Notes under the pieces: generated by a model
Databases searched by the model: none
Told to the model about the DNA's origin: nothing
What the model saw: only the letters and a program-made list of their open reading frames with translations
Made by a program: the position numbers and the translations under genes
Shown here: one piece after another, positions 41,348 to 50,469 of the stretch
How the letters are laid out: each line of letters opens with the position of its first letter
How positions within the stretch are numbered: position 1 is the first letter of the stretch
From: Tabrizicola_A aquatica
GTDB lineage: Bacteria > Pseudomonadota > Alphaproteobacteria > Rhodobacterales > Rhodobacteraceae
Direction: 5' to 3' (one strand)
Assembly (NCBI GenBank): GCA_965194375.1
Contig: CBDAEL010000009.1
Length of the DNA stretch: 64,000 bases

Positions 41348-42466
41348 CTAAAGCCCCAGCCGATCCACCACCCAGACACCCAAGGCCTGCACCATGTCAT
41401 CGCGCCATGACAGCGGTCCCGGGCGATACAAAGCGGACCCCAGCGCGCGCTGCTGTTTTTCAAGGATGCCGACATCCTCTTTGGCGACACGCTCCCAGCG
41501 GTCGTAGTAGGGCTCGGCCCGGATTTGAAAATCGGGTTGGTCCAGCCGGGCGGCAGGAAAACATCCCCCCACTTCCAGCCGCGTGCGGTTTTCGGCGATG
41601 GGGATGCAGTTCAGCCACCACAGGCAATCTTGGGCCACGGCAAACTGCATGGTGGGCAGGGCGACGGTGAAATAGGTCCCCATCCGCGCGTCCTCATCCA
41701 AGCCTTCGATCTTATCAAAGGGTGGGACGGTGTCGCTCAGGGTGGCAATGCTGCGGCCTGAGACCACCTGAATACAAATCCAGTTGCCCCGTGTTGGCAG
41801 CGTGCGCGAGGTTTGCGCCCCCACCGTCTCGCGGTGGACGATCCCGGTGTGATAGGTCTCCATCGCGTTTTCGAGGATCAGTTTCCAATTGCAGGCCACA
41901 TCCAGCGTGCAGGTCCAAGTGTGGCGCATCTCTTGGGGTCGGTGGCTGGCCATGCGGTCGGGCAGATCACCCAGATGCTCGGCCAGCGATGGGCCATCCT
42001 TGGTGAAGCGCGCAAAGACGAACCCGGCCCATTGGTCGATGTCGAGCGTGACGAGGCCGTTCTCAACCTTATCAAAGCCTTCGGCGTCTTTCATGTCCGG
42101 GCAGCCGTACAGGCGGCCATCGTTCAGATAGCTCCAGGCGTGGTAGGGACAGATGATGCGCCCGCCGATGTTGCCCGTGCCTTCCAAGAGGATCGACCCA
42201 CGATGTCGGCAGTAATTGGCAAAGCAGCGCAGCACCCCATCGCTGCCCCGCACCAGCACGATCGGCCCTCCGGGATTGTCAAAAGCGCGGTAATCGCCGG
42301 GGTTGGGCAGGGTTTCTGCGCGGCACAGAAAGAACCAGTGCTTCAAGAACAGGTGCTCACGCTCGGCCGCAAAGATGGCGGGATCGGTGTAGAACCCCGC
42401 AGGCATCGACCGCGCCCTGTGCAGTGGCGCGGTGGCGGCAGTGAGATCAGATGGATCAAGCGGCAT
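41348..42466 (-). CDS. Rieske-type aromatic-ring-hydroxylating / betaine-demethylating oxygenase, alpha subunit
   Basis: The product is 372 residues. The Rieske [2Fe-2S] cluster is bound by Cys86, His88, Cys106 and His109 (CRH and CPYH). The mononuclear iron motif ENAMETYHTGIVH supplies His206 and His211. The enzyme uses O2 and electrons from a separate reductase to hydroxylate its substrate; betaine demethylases (GbcA-like) and aromatic dioxygenases share this layout. Its position beside MttB and dimethylglycine-dehydrogenase-like genes favours an N-demethylase, by inference. GGAGGG precedes the ATG at 42466. No reductase gene is adjacent. Confidence 0.85.
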   Translation of the reverse strand: MPLDPSDLTAATAPLHRARSMPAGFYTDPAIFAAEREHLFLKHWFFLCRAETLPNPGDYRAFDNPGGPIVLVRGSDGVLRCFANYCRHRGSILLEGTGNIGGRIICPYHAWSYLNDGRLYGCPDMKDAEGFDKVENGLVTLDIDQWAGFVFARFTKDGPSLAEHLGDLPDRMASHRPQEMRHTWTCTLDVACNWKLILENAMETYHTGIVHRETVGAQTSRTLPTRGNWICIQVVSGRSIATLSDTVPPFDKIEGLDEDARMGTYFTVALPTMQFAVAQDCLWWLNCIPIAENRTRLEVGGCFPAARLDQPDFQIRAEPYYDRWERVAKEDVGILEKQQRALGSALYRPGPLSWRDDMVQALGVWVVDRLGL

Positions 42467-42749
42467 TTGGCCCTCCAGCAGCGTCTGGCAATCGCCAAGT
42501 TGCCCCGTGTTTGGGGCGAGGATTGCCAAATCTGGACGGCCGTTCAAGCAATTTCCGTACGGTTTCGGACATGCGTAGGCGCTTTGAGACCGGATCGGAT
42601 TTTGGCTGTCAAAGGGTCAGTTCCGTTTGGCCACAGAAATTTTCGGCATCGGGGCGTCAAAGCGCTTGAAGGCGTCTCGCAGAATGCTCAGGATCATCTT
42701 ACGAACGCGGCACCGCAAGCCACGTCGCCTTATGCAATGGAGCCGCGAA

Positions 42750-43616
42750 ATGCGATACCACAAGCCAACCAGCTTTGCGGACGCGGCGGCGATTGCCGCG
42801 GCTGCCCAAGGAACCCTGCGCTTCTTGGCCGGGGGAACCGATGTTCTGGTGCAGATGCGCGCCGGCATGGTTCAGCCCGACGATCTGATTGACCTCAAGC
42901 ACATCCCTGATGTGAACCAAATCACCCAAACGCCGGATGGTGGATGGCGGATTGGCATCGCCGTACCGGGCATCGTGCTGGGCGGGCATGAGGGTCTGAC
43001 GCGCGACTGGCCCGGTGTGGTCGAGGGGATGAACTTGGTCGGCTCGACCCAAGTGCAGGGCCGGGCCACGCTGGCGGGGAACCTGTGCAACGGCTCGCCT
43101 GCGGCGGATTCGGTGCCGGGCATGATCGCGGCGGGGGCAAAGGTTGCGGTGACCGGGCCAAATGGCAGCCGGGAAATCCCGGTTGAGCAGATCCCGGCGG
43201 GGCCGGGGCGGATCAATCTGGCCAAGGGCGAGTTGATTTCCGCCATCCTCTTGCCGCCGCGCGGCAAGCATGGCGGAGATGCCTATCTGCGCTTTATCCC
43301 GCGCACCGAGATGGACATTGCCGTGGTGGGCTGCGCGGTCAACCTGCGGATGGACGGCGATAAAATCATTGAGGCGCGTGTGGCGCTGGGGGCAGTGGCG
43401 CCGACGGTGATCCTGTCCGAGGCAGCCGCACAGGCGATCATCGGCACCACGCTGGACGCAGCGGCGCTGCAGGCGCTGACATCTGCGGCGGAAGCTGGTG
43501 CAAAGCCGATTTCCGACAAGCGCGGCACGGCGGAATTCCGCACCGAAGTTGTGGGCGTATTGGCCCGACGGGCGGCAAAAATTGCCTATGACCGGGCGAA
43601 AGGACAAGGCAAATGA
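42750..43616 (+). CDS. FAD-binding subunit of a molybdenum hydroxylase (CoxM-like)
   Basis: The product is 288 residues of the xanthine-dehydrogenase family medium subunit. It has the FAD motif RFLAGGTDVLVQMRAG (about residues 25-40) and the second motif STQVQGRATLAGNLCNGSPAAD. It passes electrons from the iron-sulphur subunit to an acceptor. The ATG at 42750 follows GGAG; the longer frame from 42627 has no ribosome site. It overlaps the small-subunit start by 4 bp, giving the M-S-L order. Confidence 0.9.
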   Translation: MRYHKPTSFADAAAIAAAAQGTLRFLAGGTDVLVQMRAGMVQPDDLIDLKHIPDVNQITQTPDGGWRIGIAVPGIVLGGHEGLTRDWPGVVEGMNLVGSTQVQGRATLAGNLCNGSPAADSVPGMIAAGAKVAVTGPNGSREIPVEQIPAGPGRINLAKGELISAILLPPRGKHGGDAYLRFIPRTEMDIAVVGCAVNLRMDGDKIIEARVALGAVAPTVILSEAAAQAIIGTTLDAAALQALTSAAEAGAKPISDKRGTAEFRTEVVGVLARRAAKIAYDRAKGQGK

Positions 43617-44089
43617 CCAAGATTCATGTGACCACCACTGTCAACGGCGATCCGGCGGAATTCCTTGCCGACCCGCGCGAGACGCTTTTGGATGCGCTGC
43701 GCGACCAGCTTGGCCTGACCGGAACCAAGGAAGGCTGCGGCACGGGCGATTGCGGGGGCTGCTCTGTGGTTGTCGACGGAGTGCTGGTGTGTTCCTGCCT
43801 GATGCTCGCCGCCGAGGCGGAGGGCAAGAAGGTGGAGACCATCGAAGGCATGGCGGGCGAAGAGTTGCACCCGTTGCAGCGCCAGTTCATCGAACATGCG
43901 GCGCTGCAATGCGGGTTCTGCACGCCGGGCATCTTGGTCGCCGCCAAGGCGCTGTTAGAGCGCAACCCCGATCCGACCGATACTGAAATTCGCTATTGGC
44001 TGGCCGGGAACCTGTGCCGCTGCACCGGGTATGACAAGATCATCCGCGCCGTTCAGGACGCGGCGGCAGAGATGCGGGGGGCTGCGTGA
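43613..44089 (+). CDS. [2Fe-2S] small subunit of a molybdenum hydroxylase (CoxS-like)
   Basis: The product is 158 residues carrying two [2Fe-2S] clusters. The plant-ferredoxin-type site is GCGTGDCGGCSVVVDG with a further Cys downstream; the second is formed by QCGFCTPG and LCRCTGY. It carries electrons from the molybdenum centre to the FAD subunit. It overlaps both neighbours (ATGA and TGATG), so the three subunits are translationally coupled. Confidence 0.93.
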   Translation: MTKIHVTTTVNGDPAEFLADPRETLLDALRDQLGLTGTKEGCGTGDCGGCSVVVDGVLVCSCLMLAAEAEGKKVETIEGMAGEELHPLQRQFIEHAALQCGFCTPGILVAAKALLERNPDPTDTEIRYWLAGNLCRCTGYDKIIRAVQDAAAEMRGAA

Positions 44090-46356
44090 TGGCGAAGGAT
44101 GAGCTCAAGTCTGGCTACAAACTGATCGGCACCCGCCCCAACCGCCCTGATGGGCTGGACAAGGTTACAGGTCGGGCACGTTATGGCGCGGATTTCTCGC
44201 TGCCCGGCATGCTTTGGGCGGCGGTCGTGCGCTCGCCCCATGCCCATGCGCGGATCAAGAGCATTGATGCATCCAAGGCGCTGGCCTTGGATGGGGTCAA
44301 GGCTGTGGTGACACGGGCCGATCTTCCCACGGGTCTTTCGGGGGAAGACCTGAACCTGCAAGACAACACGCTGGCAGGCGACAGGGTGCTTTACGACGGC
44401 CACGCGGTCGCTGCGGTTGCCGCAACCTCGGCCCTTTTGGCGCAGGACGCGGCGCGGCTGATTGCGGTGGAGTATGAGATCCTGCCGCATGTGACTGATG
44501 TTGACGCCGCGATGGCACCGGGCGCCCCGGTCATTCGCGAGGGGGTTGCCGATTACTCGGTGCCCGAGGGGATGCACCCCAACGTCGCGCGCTACATGGA
44601 GTTTGGGCATGGCGATGTGGAGGCGGGCTTTGCCGCCGCCGACATCGTGCGCGAGCACACCTACAAAACCGAAGCCACTCACCAAGGCTATATCGAGCCG
44701 CATGCCTGTGTCGGCCAGATGGGCGAGGACGGGCGCGGCGAGATGTGGGTCTGCACGCAGGGCCATTGGTACATCCGCCGCATGTGCGCCTCGGTTTTGG
44801 GGATTGAGGCGGCGAACCTGCGGGTGACGCCCTCCGAGATCGGCGGCGGTTTCGGCGGCAAGACCACGATCTTCATGGAACCCTTGGCCTTGGCGCTGTC
44901 GAAAAAGGCGGGCGGCCGTCCGGTGAAGCTGGTGATGAACCGGTCCGAAGTGCTGCGCGCGACGGGGCCGACCGCCTCGGCCTCGATGGATGTCAAGCTG
45001 GGCATGAAGCGTGATGGCACCATCACGGCAGGTCAGGTCTTTTTCCGCATGCAGGGTGGGGCCTTCGTCGGCATGTCACCGATTGGCGAAGCGCTGCCTT
45101 GCGCCTTTGCCTGCTATGACATTCCAGCCCTGAAGCACGAGGGTGTTGAGGTCATCGCGAACCGGCCAAAGGCGGCAGCCTATCGTGCACCGGGCTCGCC
45201 CATGGCGGCCTTTGCGGTGGAAAGCCTTGTTGATGAGATGTGTCGCGAGTTGAAGCTGGACCCGATTGAGGTGCGGCTGAAGAACGGCGCGCGCAATGGC
45301 TCTAAGTCGAGCTATGGCCCGGATTACAATGTCATCGGCTTGCAAGAAACGCTGGAGGCGGCCAAGGCGCATCCGAATTACAAGGTTGCGCTGGGCCCGA
45401 ACCAAGGGCGGGGCGTCGCCTCGGGCTTTTGGTTCAACCATGGCGGCGAAACATCGGTGTCGCTGGCGGTGGGCGAGGATGGGACGGCAACCGTCTCGAT
45501 TGGCACGCCCGATATTGGCGGCAGCCGGGCCTCGATCGGGCTGATGGTGGCCGAGTTCTTGGGCATTCCTTATGAAAACGTCCGGGTGAACGTGGTGGAA
45601 ACTGGCGCGCTGGGCGTCAATGAACCCACACATGGCAGCCGGGCGACCTTTGCCAGCGGCAAGGCGGCGGTAGAGGCCGCGCGTCAGGCGGTTGGAGAGA
45701 TGTGCCGCCGGGCGGCGGCGGATTGGGGCATCGACCCTGAGGCGGTGGAATGGAAAGATGGGGCCGCCCATCCCGCCGGGCCGAACGCTGGCAAGTTCCC
45801 GCCGATGTCCATCGGTGAGATTGGTGGCAAGATGGGGTCAACCGGGGGGCCGATCTCGGGTCACCATGAGGTGACGGCTGAGGGTGTTGGTGCCAGCTTT
45901 GGCACGCATGTGGTTGATGTCGAAGTTGATCCCGAGACCGGTCGAACCACGGTTTTGCGCTATCTTGTGGTGCAGGACGCGGGCACCGCGATCCACCCGG
46001 CTTATGTCGAAGGGCAATATCAGGGTGGTGCCGCGCAGGGCATCGGCTGGGCGCTGAACGAGGAATACGTCTACGGCGCCGATGGGCGGCTGCAAAACCC
46101 GATCTTCCTCGACTACCGCGTGCCGGTGGCCTCGGACCTGCCGATGATCGACACGGTGATTGTTGAAGTGCCAAACCCCGGCCACCCCTATGGCGTGCGC
46201 GGCGTGGGCGAGACGGGCATAACCCCGCCGCTGCCTGCAATTGCCGCAGCGGTTGCCGGGGCAACAGGGGCGCGGATCCGCAGCTTGCCCTTATCCCCGC
46301 CCAAGGTCTTGGCGGCGATCAAGGCGAATAAGTCGGGCAAGGCGGCCAAGACCTGA
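44089..46356 (+). CDS. Molybdopterin-binding large subunit of a molybdenum hydroxylase
   Basis: The product is 755 residues of the xanthine-dehydrogenase large-subunit family, binding the molybdopterin cofactor. Landmarks are GGGFGGKTTIF, the AAYRAPGSPMAAF active-site loop, and the C-terminal GVRGVGETGITPP with the catalytic Glu. The loop lacks the AYXCSFR signature of true CO dehydrogenase, so this is not CoxL; 4-hydroxybenzoyl-CoA-reductase-like or heterocycle hydroxylases are closer. The substrate is unknown. The ATG at 44089 overlaps the small-subunit stop by 1 bp. Confidence 0.9.
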   Translation: MAKDELKSGYKLIGTRPNRPDGLDKVTGRARYGADFSLPGMLWAAVVRSPHAHARIKSIDASKALALDGVKAVVTRADLPTGLSGEDLNLQDNTLAGDRVLYDGHAVAAVAATSALLAQDAARLIAVEYEILPHVTDVDAAMAPGAPVIREGVADYSVPEGMHPNVARYMEFGHGDVEAGFAAADIVREHTYKTEATHQGYIEPHACVGQMGEDGRGEMWVCTQGHWYIRRMCASVLGIEAANLRVTPSEIGGGFGGKTTIFMEPLALALSKKAGGRPVKLVMNRSEVLRATGPTASASMDVKLGMKRDGTITAGQVFFRMQGGAFVGMSPIGEALPCAFACYDIPALKHEGVEVIANRPKAAAYRAPGSPMAAFAVESLVDEMCRELKLDPIEVRLKNGARNGSKSSYGPDYNVIGLQETLEAAKAHPNYKVALGPNQGRGVASGFWFNHGGETSVSLAVGEDGTATVSIGTPDIGGSRASIGLMVAEFLGIPYENVRVNVVETGALGVNEPTHGSRATFASGKAAVEAARQAVGEMCRRAAADWGIDPEAVEWKDGAAHPAGPNAGKFPPMSIGEIGGKMGSTGGPISGHHEVTAEGVGASFGTHVVDVEVDPETGRTTVLRYLVVQDAGTAIHPAYVEGQYQGGAAQGIGWALNEEYVYGADGRLQNPIFLDYRVPVASDLPMIDTVIVEVPNPGHPYGVRGVGETGITPPLPAIAAAVAGATGARIRSLPLSPPKVLAAIKANKSGKAAKT

Positions 46357-46601
46357 TGGCCAAGGTCCATCTCTGGTCTAGCCTGCGGCGGTTCACCGAT
46401 GGGCAGGAAGTGGTGGAGGTTGAGGCCGCGACCGTGGGGCAAATGCTGGATGCGCTGGAAAAAGCGCATCCCGGCCTTGCCCCTGCTATCAAGGCAGGCG
46501 TTTCGGTGGCGGTGGATGGCGAGGTGATCGCCAACAACCGCGCCGCCGCTGTCGGCCCTCAAAGCGAGGTTTACCTGCTCCAGCGCCTCAAGGGTGGTTA
46601 G
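46356..46601 (+). CDS. MoaD/ThiS-family sulphur carrier protein
   Basis: The product is 81 residues with a ubiquitin-like beta-grasp fold and the C-terminal Gly-Gly (LQRLKGG) needed for thiocarboxylation. Segments VEVEAATVGQMLDALEKAHP and VYLLQRLKGG are typical. It shares one base with the end of the molybdopterin subunit gene and so is coexpressed with it, suggesting a dedicated role in cofactor supply or sulphuration of this hydroxylase. No MoeB-like activating enzyme or MoaE is adjacent. Confidence 0.85.
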   Translation: MAKVHLWSSLRRFTDGQEVVEVEAATVGQMLDALEKAHPGLAPAIKAGVSVAVDGEVIANNRAAAVGPQSEVYLLQRLKGG

Positions 46602-46669
46602 GGCGCGTTGACAATGGGAGCGCCCTGTCAGCAATCGGCTGGCAGCCTCCAGCGCAAACTGCAGCTTCC

Positions 46670-47005
46670 TTACGGACGCCTTCCCAAGACGATCCTTGCA
46701 AGCGCGAAGCCTATCGAGAAGGCGAGCTCATCAGGGGTCAAGGCGCGGGGCGTTGGCGCAACAGGGCGTGAGCGAAGCCGTGTGGCGATCAAAAGGGCCA
46801 GAAGCAGCAGGATTAGGCCCATGAGGCCACAGGCCAGCAGCGGCCCCATAAGACGCGACAGCGCGATCAGTGCGGCCGCCACGAGCATCCCAAGACCCGC
46901 CGCAGCGAGCCCGGCGGCACCCAAAGCCCAAGCAAGGACCACAAGGCCCCTGTTCAGTCTTTGGCGGGCGGTCGCAGCCAAGCTGGCCGCAAGTTGGCGC
47001 AACAC
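46670..47005 (-). CDS. Small membrane protein, phage-holin-X-like family
   Basis: The product is 111 residues with two hydrophobic spans (about 22-46 and 51-75) and a basic C-terminal tail, as in the YqjE/holin-X-like superfamily. Such proteins commonly sit beside ElaB/YqjD proteins and are linked to the inner membrane, not to phage lysis. It follows the DUF883 gene by 5 bp on the same strand. Function is unknown. Confidence 0.7.
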   Translation of the reverse strand: MLRQLAASLAATARQRLNRGLVVLAWALGAAGLAAAGLGMLVAAALIALSRLMGPLLACGLMGLILLLLALLIATRLRSRPVAPTPRALTPDELAFSIGFALARIVLGRRP

Positions 47006-47010
47006 GGGCC

Positions 47011-47316
47011 TTAACGCCGGGTCAGTGCGCCCAAGAGCACACCCACGCCCGCCGCAAGCCCCATCGCGATGTAAGGGTTTGCTGCCACCGCGCCTTCGAC
47101 GCGCATATCCGCCTCATGGCCTTTACGGCCCAAATAGTTGGCGGCTTCTGACATGCCGTCGGTCATATCCTTAGCCATATCATGGCTGCGGCGGCTGGCG
47201 ATTTGCTGCACGTTATGGGCCATCTTGGCCATATCGGCGCGCATCGTTTCCATCTGCGCCATGACACTTTCGTAATCGGCGGCGATGCTTTTTGGTAGGT
47301 TGTTTTCCTGTGCCAT
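47011..47316 (-). CDS. ElaB/YqjD-family (DUF883) membrane-anchored protein
   Basis: The product is 101 residues. The N-terminal 70 residues are polar and helical (QMETMRADMAKMAHNVQQIA), and the C-terminus has one membrane anchor ending in GVLLGALTRR, the family hallmark. In E. coli, YqjD-like proteins associate ribosomes with the inner membrane in stationary phase. It is the first gene of a pair with the holin-X-like protein. No strong regulatory site was seen. Confidence 0.85.
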   Translation of the reverse strand: MAQENNLPKSIAADYESVMAQMETMRADMAKMAHNVQQIASRRSHDMAKDMTDGMSEAANYLGRKGHEADMRVEGAVAANPYIAMGLAAGVGVLLGALTRR

Positions 47317-47534
47317 TCTCGGGCTCCTTTGATCGGCCCCGGTCGGCAGGGGTTGCCGTCGGGATCAAAGCAGACTGTCGCGGCGAGCAAGGCGTTGCAC
47401 TAACACCGGTCAGCGCCGGGGCGCATGGGCGGACATCAGCGCGCTGAATTCGCGGGCACCGGCTGACGCAGGTAAGTGCGGTTGGGTGCGAGCCCCTGCA
47501 GGGTTGATTGTGCCCAAGCCTTTGGACCCCCTGC

Positions 47535-48593
47535 ATGACCGACGTTGAACCTCGCAAATCCACCCGCTGGCTTTGGGTCTCGGGCGGCCTTTTGGCTGTC
47601 TGTTTGGGCGTGCTCGCTTGGTGGCAGTTTGGGGCGGGAAATGCCTTTGAGGTTCGCGTCGAAACCGCAGACTTTTCCACGGTCACGCGCGTTCTGGCCG
47701 TGAACGGCAAGGTCGAGGCGCGGGCCTCGGTGCAGGTTCGATCGGCTGTGTCGGCCACAGTTTCGGACCTGTTGGTCGACGAAGGTAATCTCGCGGCCAA
47801 GGGCGATGTGCTCGCGCGGTTGGATGCCAGCCAGCAAGAGGCGATCGTGCAGCAGGCCCGCTCGGCCCTTGAGCAGGGTCGCATCAAGCAGGCCCAAGCC
47901 GCGGCCACCTATGGCCGCGACCGCGATTTGGGCGGGATCATTTCGCGGTCAAAACTCGATGACGCCAAGCTGGCACTGGAGGGGGCCGCGCAAGAGGTGG
48001 CGCGGCTGCAGGCCTTGCTGGATCAAGCGACCATTCAGTTGGATCGTTACACCGTCACCGCTCCGATGGCGGGAACTGTGATGAGCCGTACCGTCGATCC
48101 CGGCCAGTTGGTCGACCCTACGACGGCGCTTTTCACGCTCGCTGATTTGTCCGATCTGATTGTTGAGGCTGATGTGGACGAAACCTACGCCAGCCACATT
48201 GCTTATGGGCAATCGGCGACCCTGCAACTGGTTGGGCGCAGCGACACTTTGGCCGGCTCGGTGGTCTTTGTCTCGCCAAGGGTCAATTCGGCCACAGGGG
48301 GACTGGCCATCAAGATCGGGTTTGACAGGCCGATTGCGGCCCCGGTGGGGCTGACGGTGACCGCGAATATCGTGGTGGATCAGCAGAAGGCCCTGACCGT
48401 ACCGCGCTCGGCGCTGATGGCGGGCGCGGTGTTTGTGCTTAGCGGCGGCAAGGCTGTGCAAACGCTGGTGACGGTCGTCGAATGGCCAGCGGCGCGGCTG
48501 ATCGTGACCGATGGGCTGAACGCGGGCGATCAGGTCATTATCGACAGCACGGGCCTCAGCGACGGGTTGGCAGTCACCGTGGTGGTGCCCTGA
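47535..48593 (+). CDS. Periplasmic adaptor (MacA/HlyD family) of an ABC efflux system
   Basis: The product is 352 residues. An N-terminal membrane anchor (about 12-32) is followed by a biotinyl-lipoyl-like domain split by a coiled-coil (RARSALEQGRIKQAQAAATY... region, about 95-155) and a beta-barrel part. Landmark VRSAVSATVSDLLVDEGNLA marks the lipoyl half-motif and VTAPMAGTV the other. It links the ABC permease to an outer-membrane channel or acts as a chaperone for it. The ATG at 47535 is the first with a family-like start. It overlaps the permease start by 1 bp. Confidence 0.85.
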   Translation: MTDVEPRKSTRWLWVSGGLLAVCLGVLAWWQFGAGNAFEVRVETADFSTVTRVLAVNGKVEARASVQVRSAVSATVSDLLVDEGNLAAKGDVLARLDASQQEAIVQQARSALEQGRIKQAQAAATYGRDRDLGGIISRSKLDDAKLALEGAAQEVARLQALLDQATIQLDRYTVTAPMAGTVMSRTVDPGQLVDPTTALFTLADLSDLIVEADVDETYASHIAYGQSATLQLVGRSDTLAGSVVFVSPRVNSATGGLAIKIGFDRPIAAPVGLTVTANIVVDQQKALTVPRSALMAGAVFVLSGGKAVQTLVTVVEWPAARLIVTDGLNAGDQVIIDSTGLSDGLAVTVVVP

Positions 48594-49798
48594 TGCTCTA
48601 TGGGTTGAAAATCGCCGCGCGCTACCTGACGGCCTCCAAGGCTCAGACCGCGCTCTTGGTGGTGGGCGTCGCCGTGGGGGTGTTCATCTTTATCTTCATG
48701 TCGGCGCTGATCGGCGGTCTGGCGGAGTTCATCCTGTCGCGCACCGCAGGTGACATCAGTCACGTCACGATTGAGGCCGAGGCCACCGATCCGGCCTTGC
48801 TGATGGCCTTGCCGGGCCGCGTTTTGCTGGTGCAGGAACCGTCGACAAACACGCCTCAACTGCGCGAGGCGATCAGTTATACCCCGCTGATCGAGGCCTT
48901 GCCCGAGGTCAAGGCCGTCTCGCCCCAGATCACCGGGGCGGGGTTTTTGCGCCGTGGCACGCAGGTGTCGCAAGTGTCGATCATCGGGCTGGAGCCGGGG
49001 CGCGAATCTGCGATCAGCGATCTGGAAGGCTATCTGGTGGAGGGCGAAGTGCGCCTGCGATCGGGCGCGGTGCTTTTGGGCAAATCCCTTGTCGATGATA
49101 TGGGCCTTGCGCTGGGTCAGACGATTTCGCTGGAGTCGACCGACGGCATCAAAGCCGCGCTGACCCTGACTGGACTCTACCAGATCGGCACGGGGGGCGG
49201 GCCAGACCGACGCATGGCCTATGTCAGCCTTGCGACAGCGCGCACGCTTTTTGAGATGCCCCAAGGGATCAGCCGGATTGAGATCAAGCTCTTTGATCTT
49301 TACGCCGCCGATGCGGTTGCCTTGCGGGTGGAAGGGCTGATGGGCCTTGATGCCAAATCTTGGACCGAAGATGGCGCGCAACTTCTTGAGGCGCTGAATG
49401 CGCAGGCGCAGACCGGCTATTTCCTGAAAACCTTCGCCATGATCACCATCATCATCGGTGTCGCCTCGGCGCTCTTGTTGTCCACCTATCGCAGGCGCCC
49501 CGAGATTGGGATCATGCGGGCGATGGGGGCGTCGCGGCTGTTTGTGGTCGGGGTGTTTGTCACCCAAGGGGCCTTGATCGGGGTGATGGGCGGTCTCTTG
49601 GGCGCGGGGATCGGCTATCTCGCCTTGCTGCCTTTCCCCACCCGCGATGCGTTCCGCTCGGGCACCTTGCCGATGGACATCACCCAAGGCTCTTATGGGT
49701 TGGCGATTGTGCTGACGGTTCTGGGGGCAATTGCCGCCTCCATCCTGCCTGCCCGCGCGGCCGCGCGGGTGGATCCGGTGACGGCGATTGGCCAATGA
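48593..49798 (+). CDS. FtsX-like ABC transporter permease (MacB/LolC type)
   Basis: The product is 401 residues with the four-span FtsX/MacB layout: span 1 at about 17-42, a large periplasmic domain, and three spans in the last 130 residues, including the signature RRPEIGIMRAMGAS. It uses mechanical coupling, not a classical channel, to expel or move substrates. It is coexpressed with the adaptor upstream and the ATPase downstream (4-bp overlap). No TolC-like gene is nearby. Substrate unknown. Confidence 0.87.
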   Translation: MLYGLKIAARYLTASKAQTALLVVGVAVGVFIFIFMSALIGGLAEFILSRTAGDISHVTIEAEATDPALLMALPGRVLLVQEPSTNTPQLREAISYTPLIEALPEVKAVSPQITGAGFLRRGTQVSQVSIIGLEPGRESAISDLEGYLVEGEVRLRSGAVLLGKSLVDDMGLALGQTISLESTDGIKAALTLTGLYQIGTGGGPDRRMAYVSLATARTLFEMPQGISRIEIKLFDLYAADAVALRVEGLMGLDAKSWTEDGAQLLEALNAQAQTGYFLKTFAMITIIIGVASALLLSTYRRRPEIGIMRAMGASRLFVVGVFVTQGALIGVMGGLLGAGIGYLALLPFPTRDAFRSGTLPMDITQGSYGLAIVLTVLGAIAASILPARAAARVDPVTAIGQ

Positions 49799-50469
49799 CG
49801 CTGCTGACTGTCAGCGATCTGGTTAAGACCTTTGGCACCGGCGACACCGCCACCCATGTCTTGCGCGGGCTAAACCTGACCTTGGACAAGGGAGAGATGG
49901 CAGCACTTCTGGGACCCTCTGGATCCGGAAAAAGCACGTTGTTGACCATTCTGGGCACACTGATGCAGCCCACCTCGGGCGCGCATCAGATGTTGGGGGT
50001 CGATCTGATCCGCGCCTCCGATGCCGCGCTGACCACATTTCGCAACGAGCACATTGGCTTTGTCTTTCAATTCCACAACCTCTTGCCGGACTTTACCGCG
50101 CTGGAAAACGTGATCTTTCCGACCGCCATTCGCAACGGCCGCGAGACCGCAGCCGCCCGGGCGCGCGGGGCCGATCTGCTGACCCGGATGGGTCTGGCCG
50201 AACGGATCCACTTTCCCTCAGCCAACCTGTCAGGCGGACAAAAGCAGCGCGTGGCGGTGGCGCGCGCGCTGATGAACGCGCCAGAGCTGGTGCTTGCTGA
50301 CGAGCCGACCGGCAATCTTGACCGCGCCTCGGCCTTGCAGGTGATGGAGTTGATCGCCCAGATCAACCGCGATGAGGGCACGACCTTTCTGATTTCCACC
50401 CATGACGAGAAGATCGCCGCGACCTGCAAGCGGCAGATCGTCGTGGGGGATGGGGTTGTGACGGGGTGA
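49795..50469 (+). CDS. ABC transporter ATP-binding protein (LolD/MacB type)
   Basis: The product is 224 residues, a stand-alone ATPase. Walker A is GPSGSGKSTLL, the signature LSGGQKQRVAVAR and Walker B LVLADEPTGNLD. It powers the FtsX-like permease with which it overlaps by 4 bp. This three-gene arrangement (adaptor, permease, ATPase) differs from E. coli MacAB, where ATPase and permease are fused. Confidence 0.92.
   Translation: MTLLTVSDLVKTFGTGDTATHVLRGLNLTLDKGEMAALLGPSGSGKSTLLTILGTLMQPTSGAHQMLGVDLIRASDAALTTFRNEHIGFVFQFHNLLPDFTALENVIFPTAIRNGRETAAARARGADLLTRMGLAERIHFPSANLSGGQKQRVAVARALMNAPELVLADEPTGNLDRASALQVMELIAQINRDEGTTFLISTHDEKIAATCKRQIVVGDGVVTG

Noticed and set aside
44089..46356. Calling the M-S-L genes a CO dehydrogenase
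   Set aside because: The large subunit has AYRAPG in the active-site loop and not the AYXCSFR of true CO dehydrogenases.
46670..47316. Reading the holin-X-like gene as part of a prophage
   Set aside because: Its partner is an ElaB/YqjD protein and no phage genes are nearby; this pair is a normal chromosomal envelope module.
48530..49795. A 421-residue minus-strand frame opposite the FtsX-like permease gene
   Set aside because: His/Arg/Gln-rich antisense shadow; the plus strand has the conserved permease signature.
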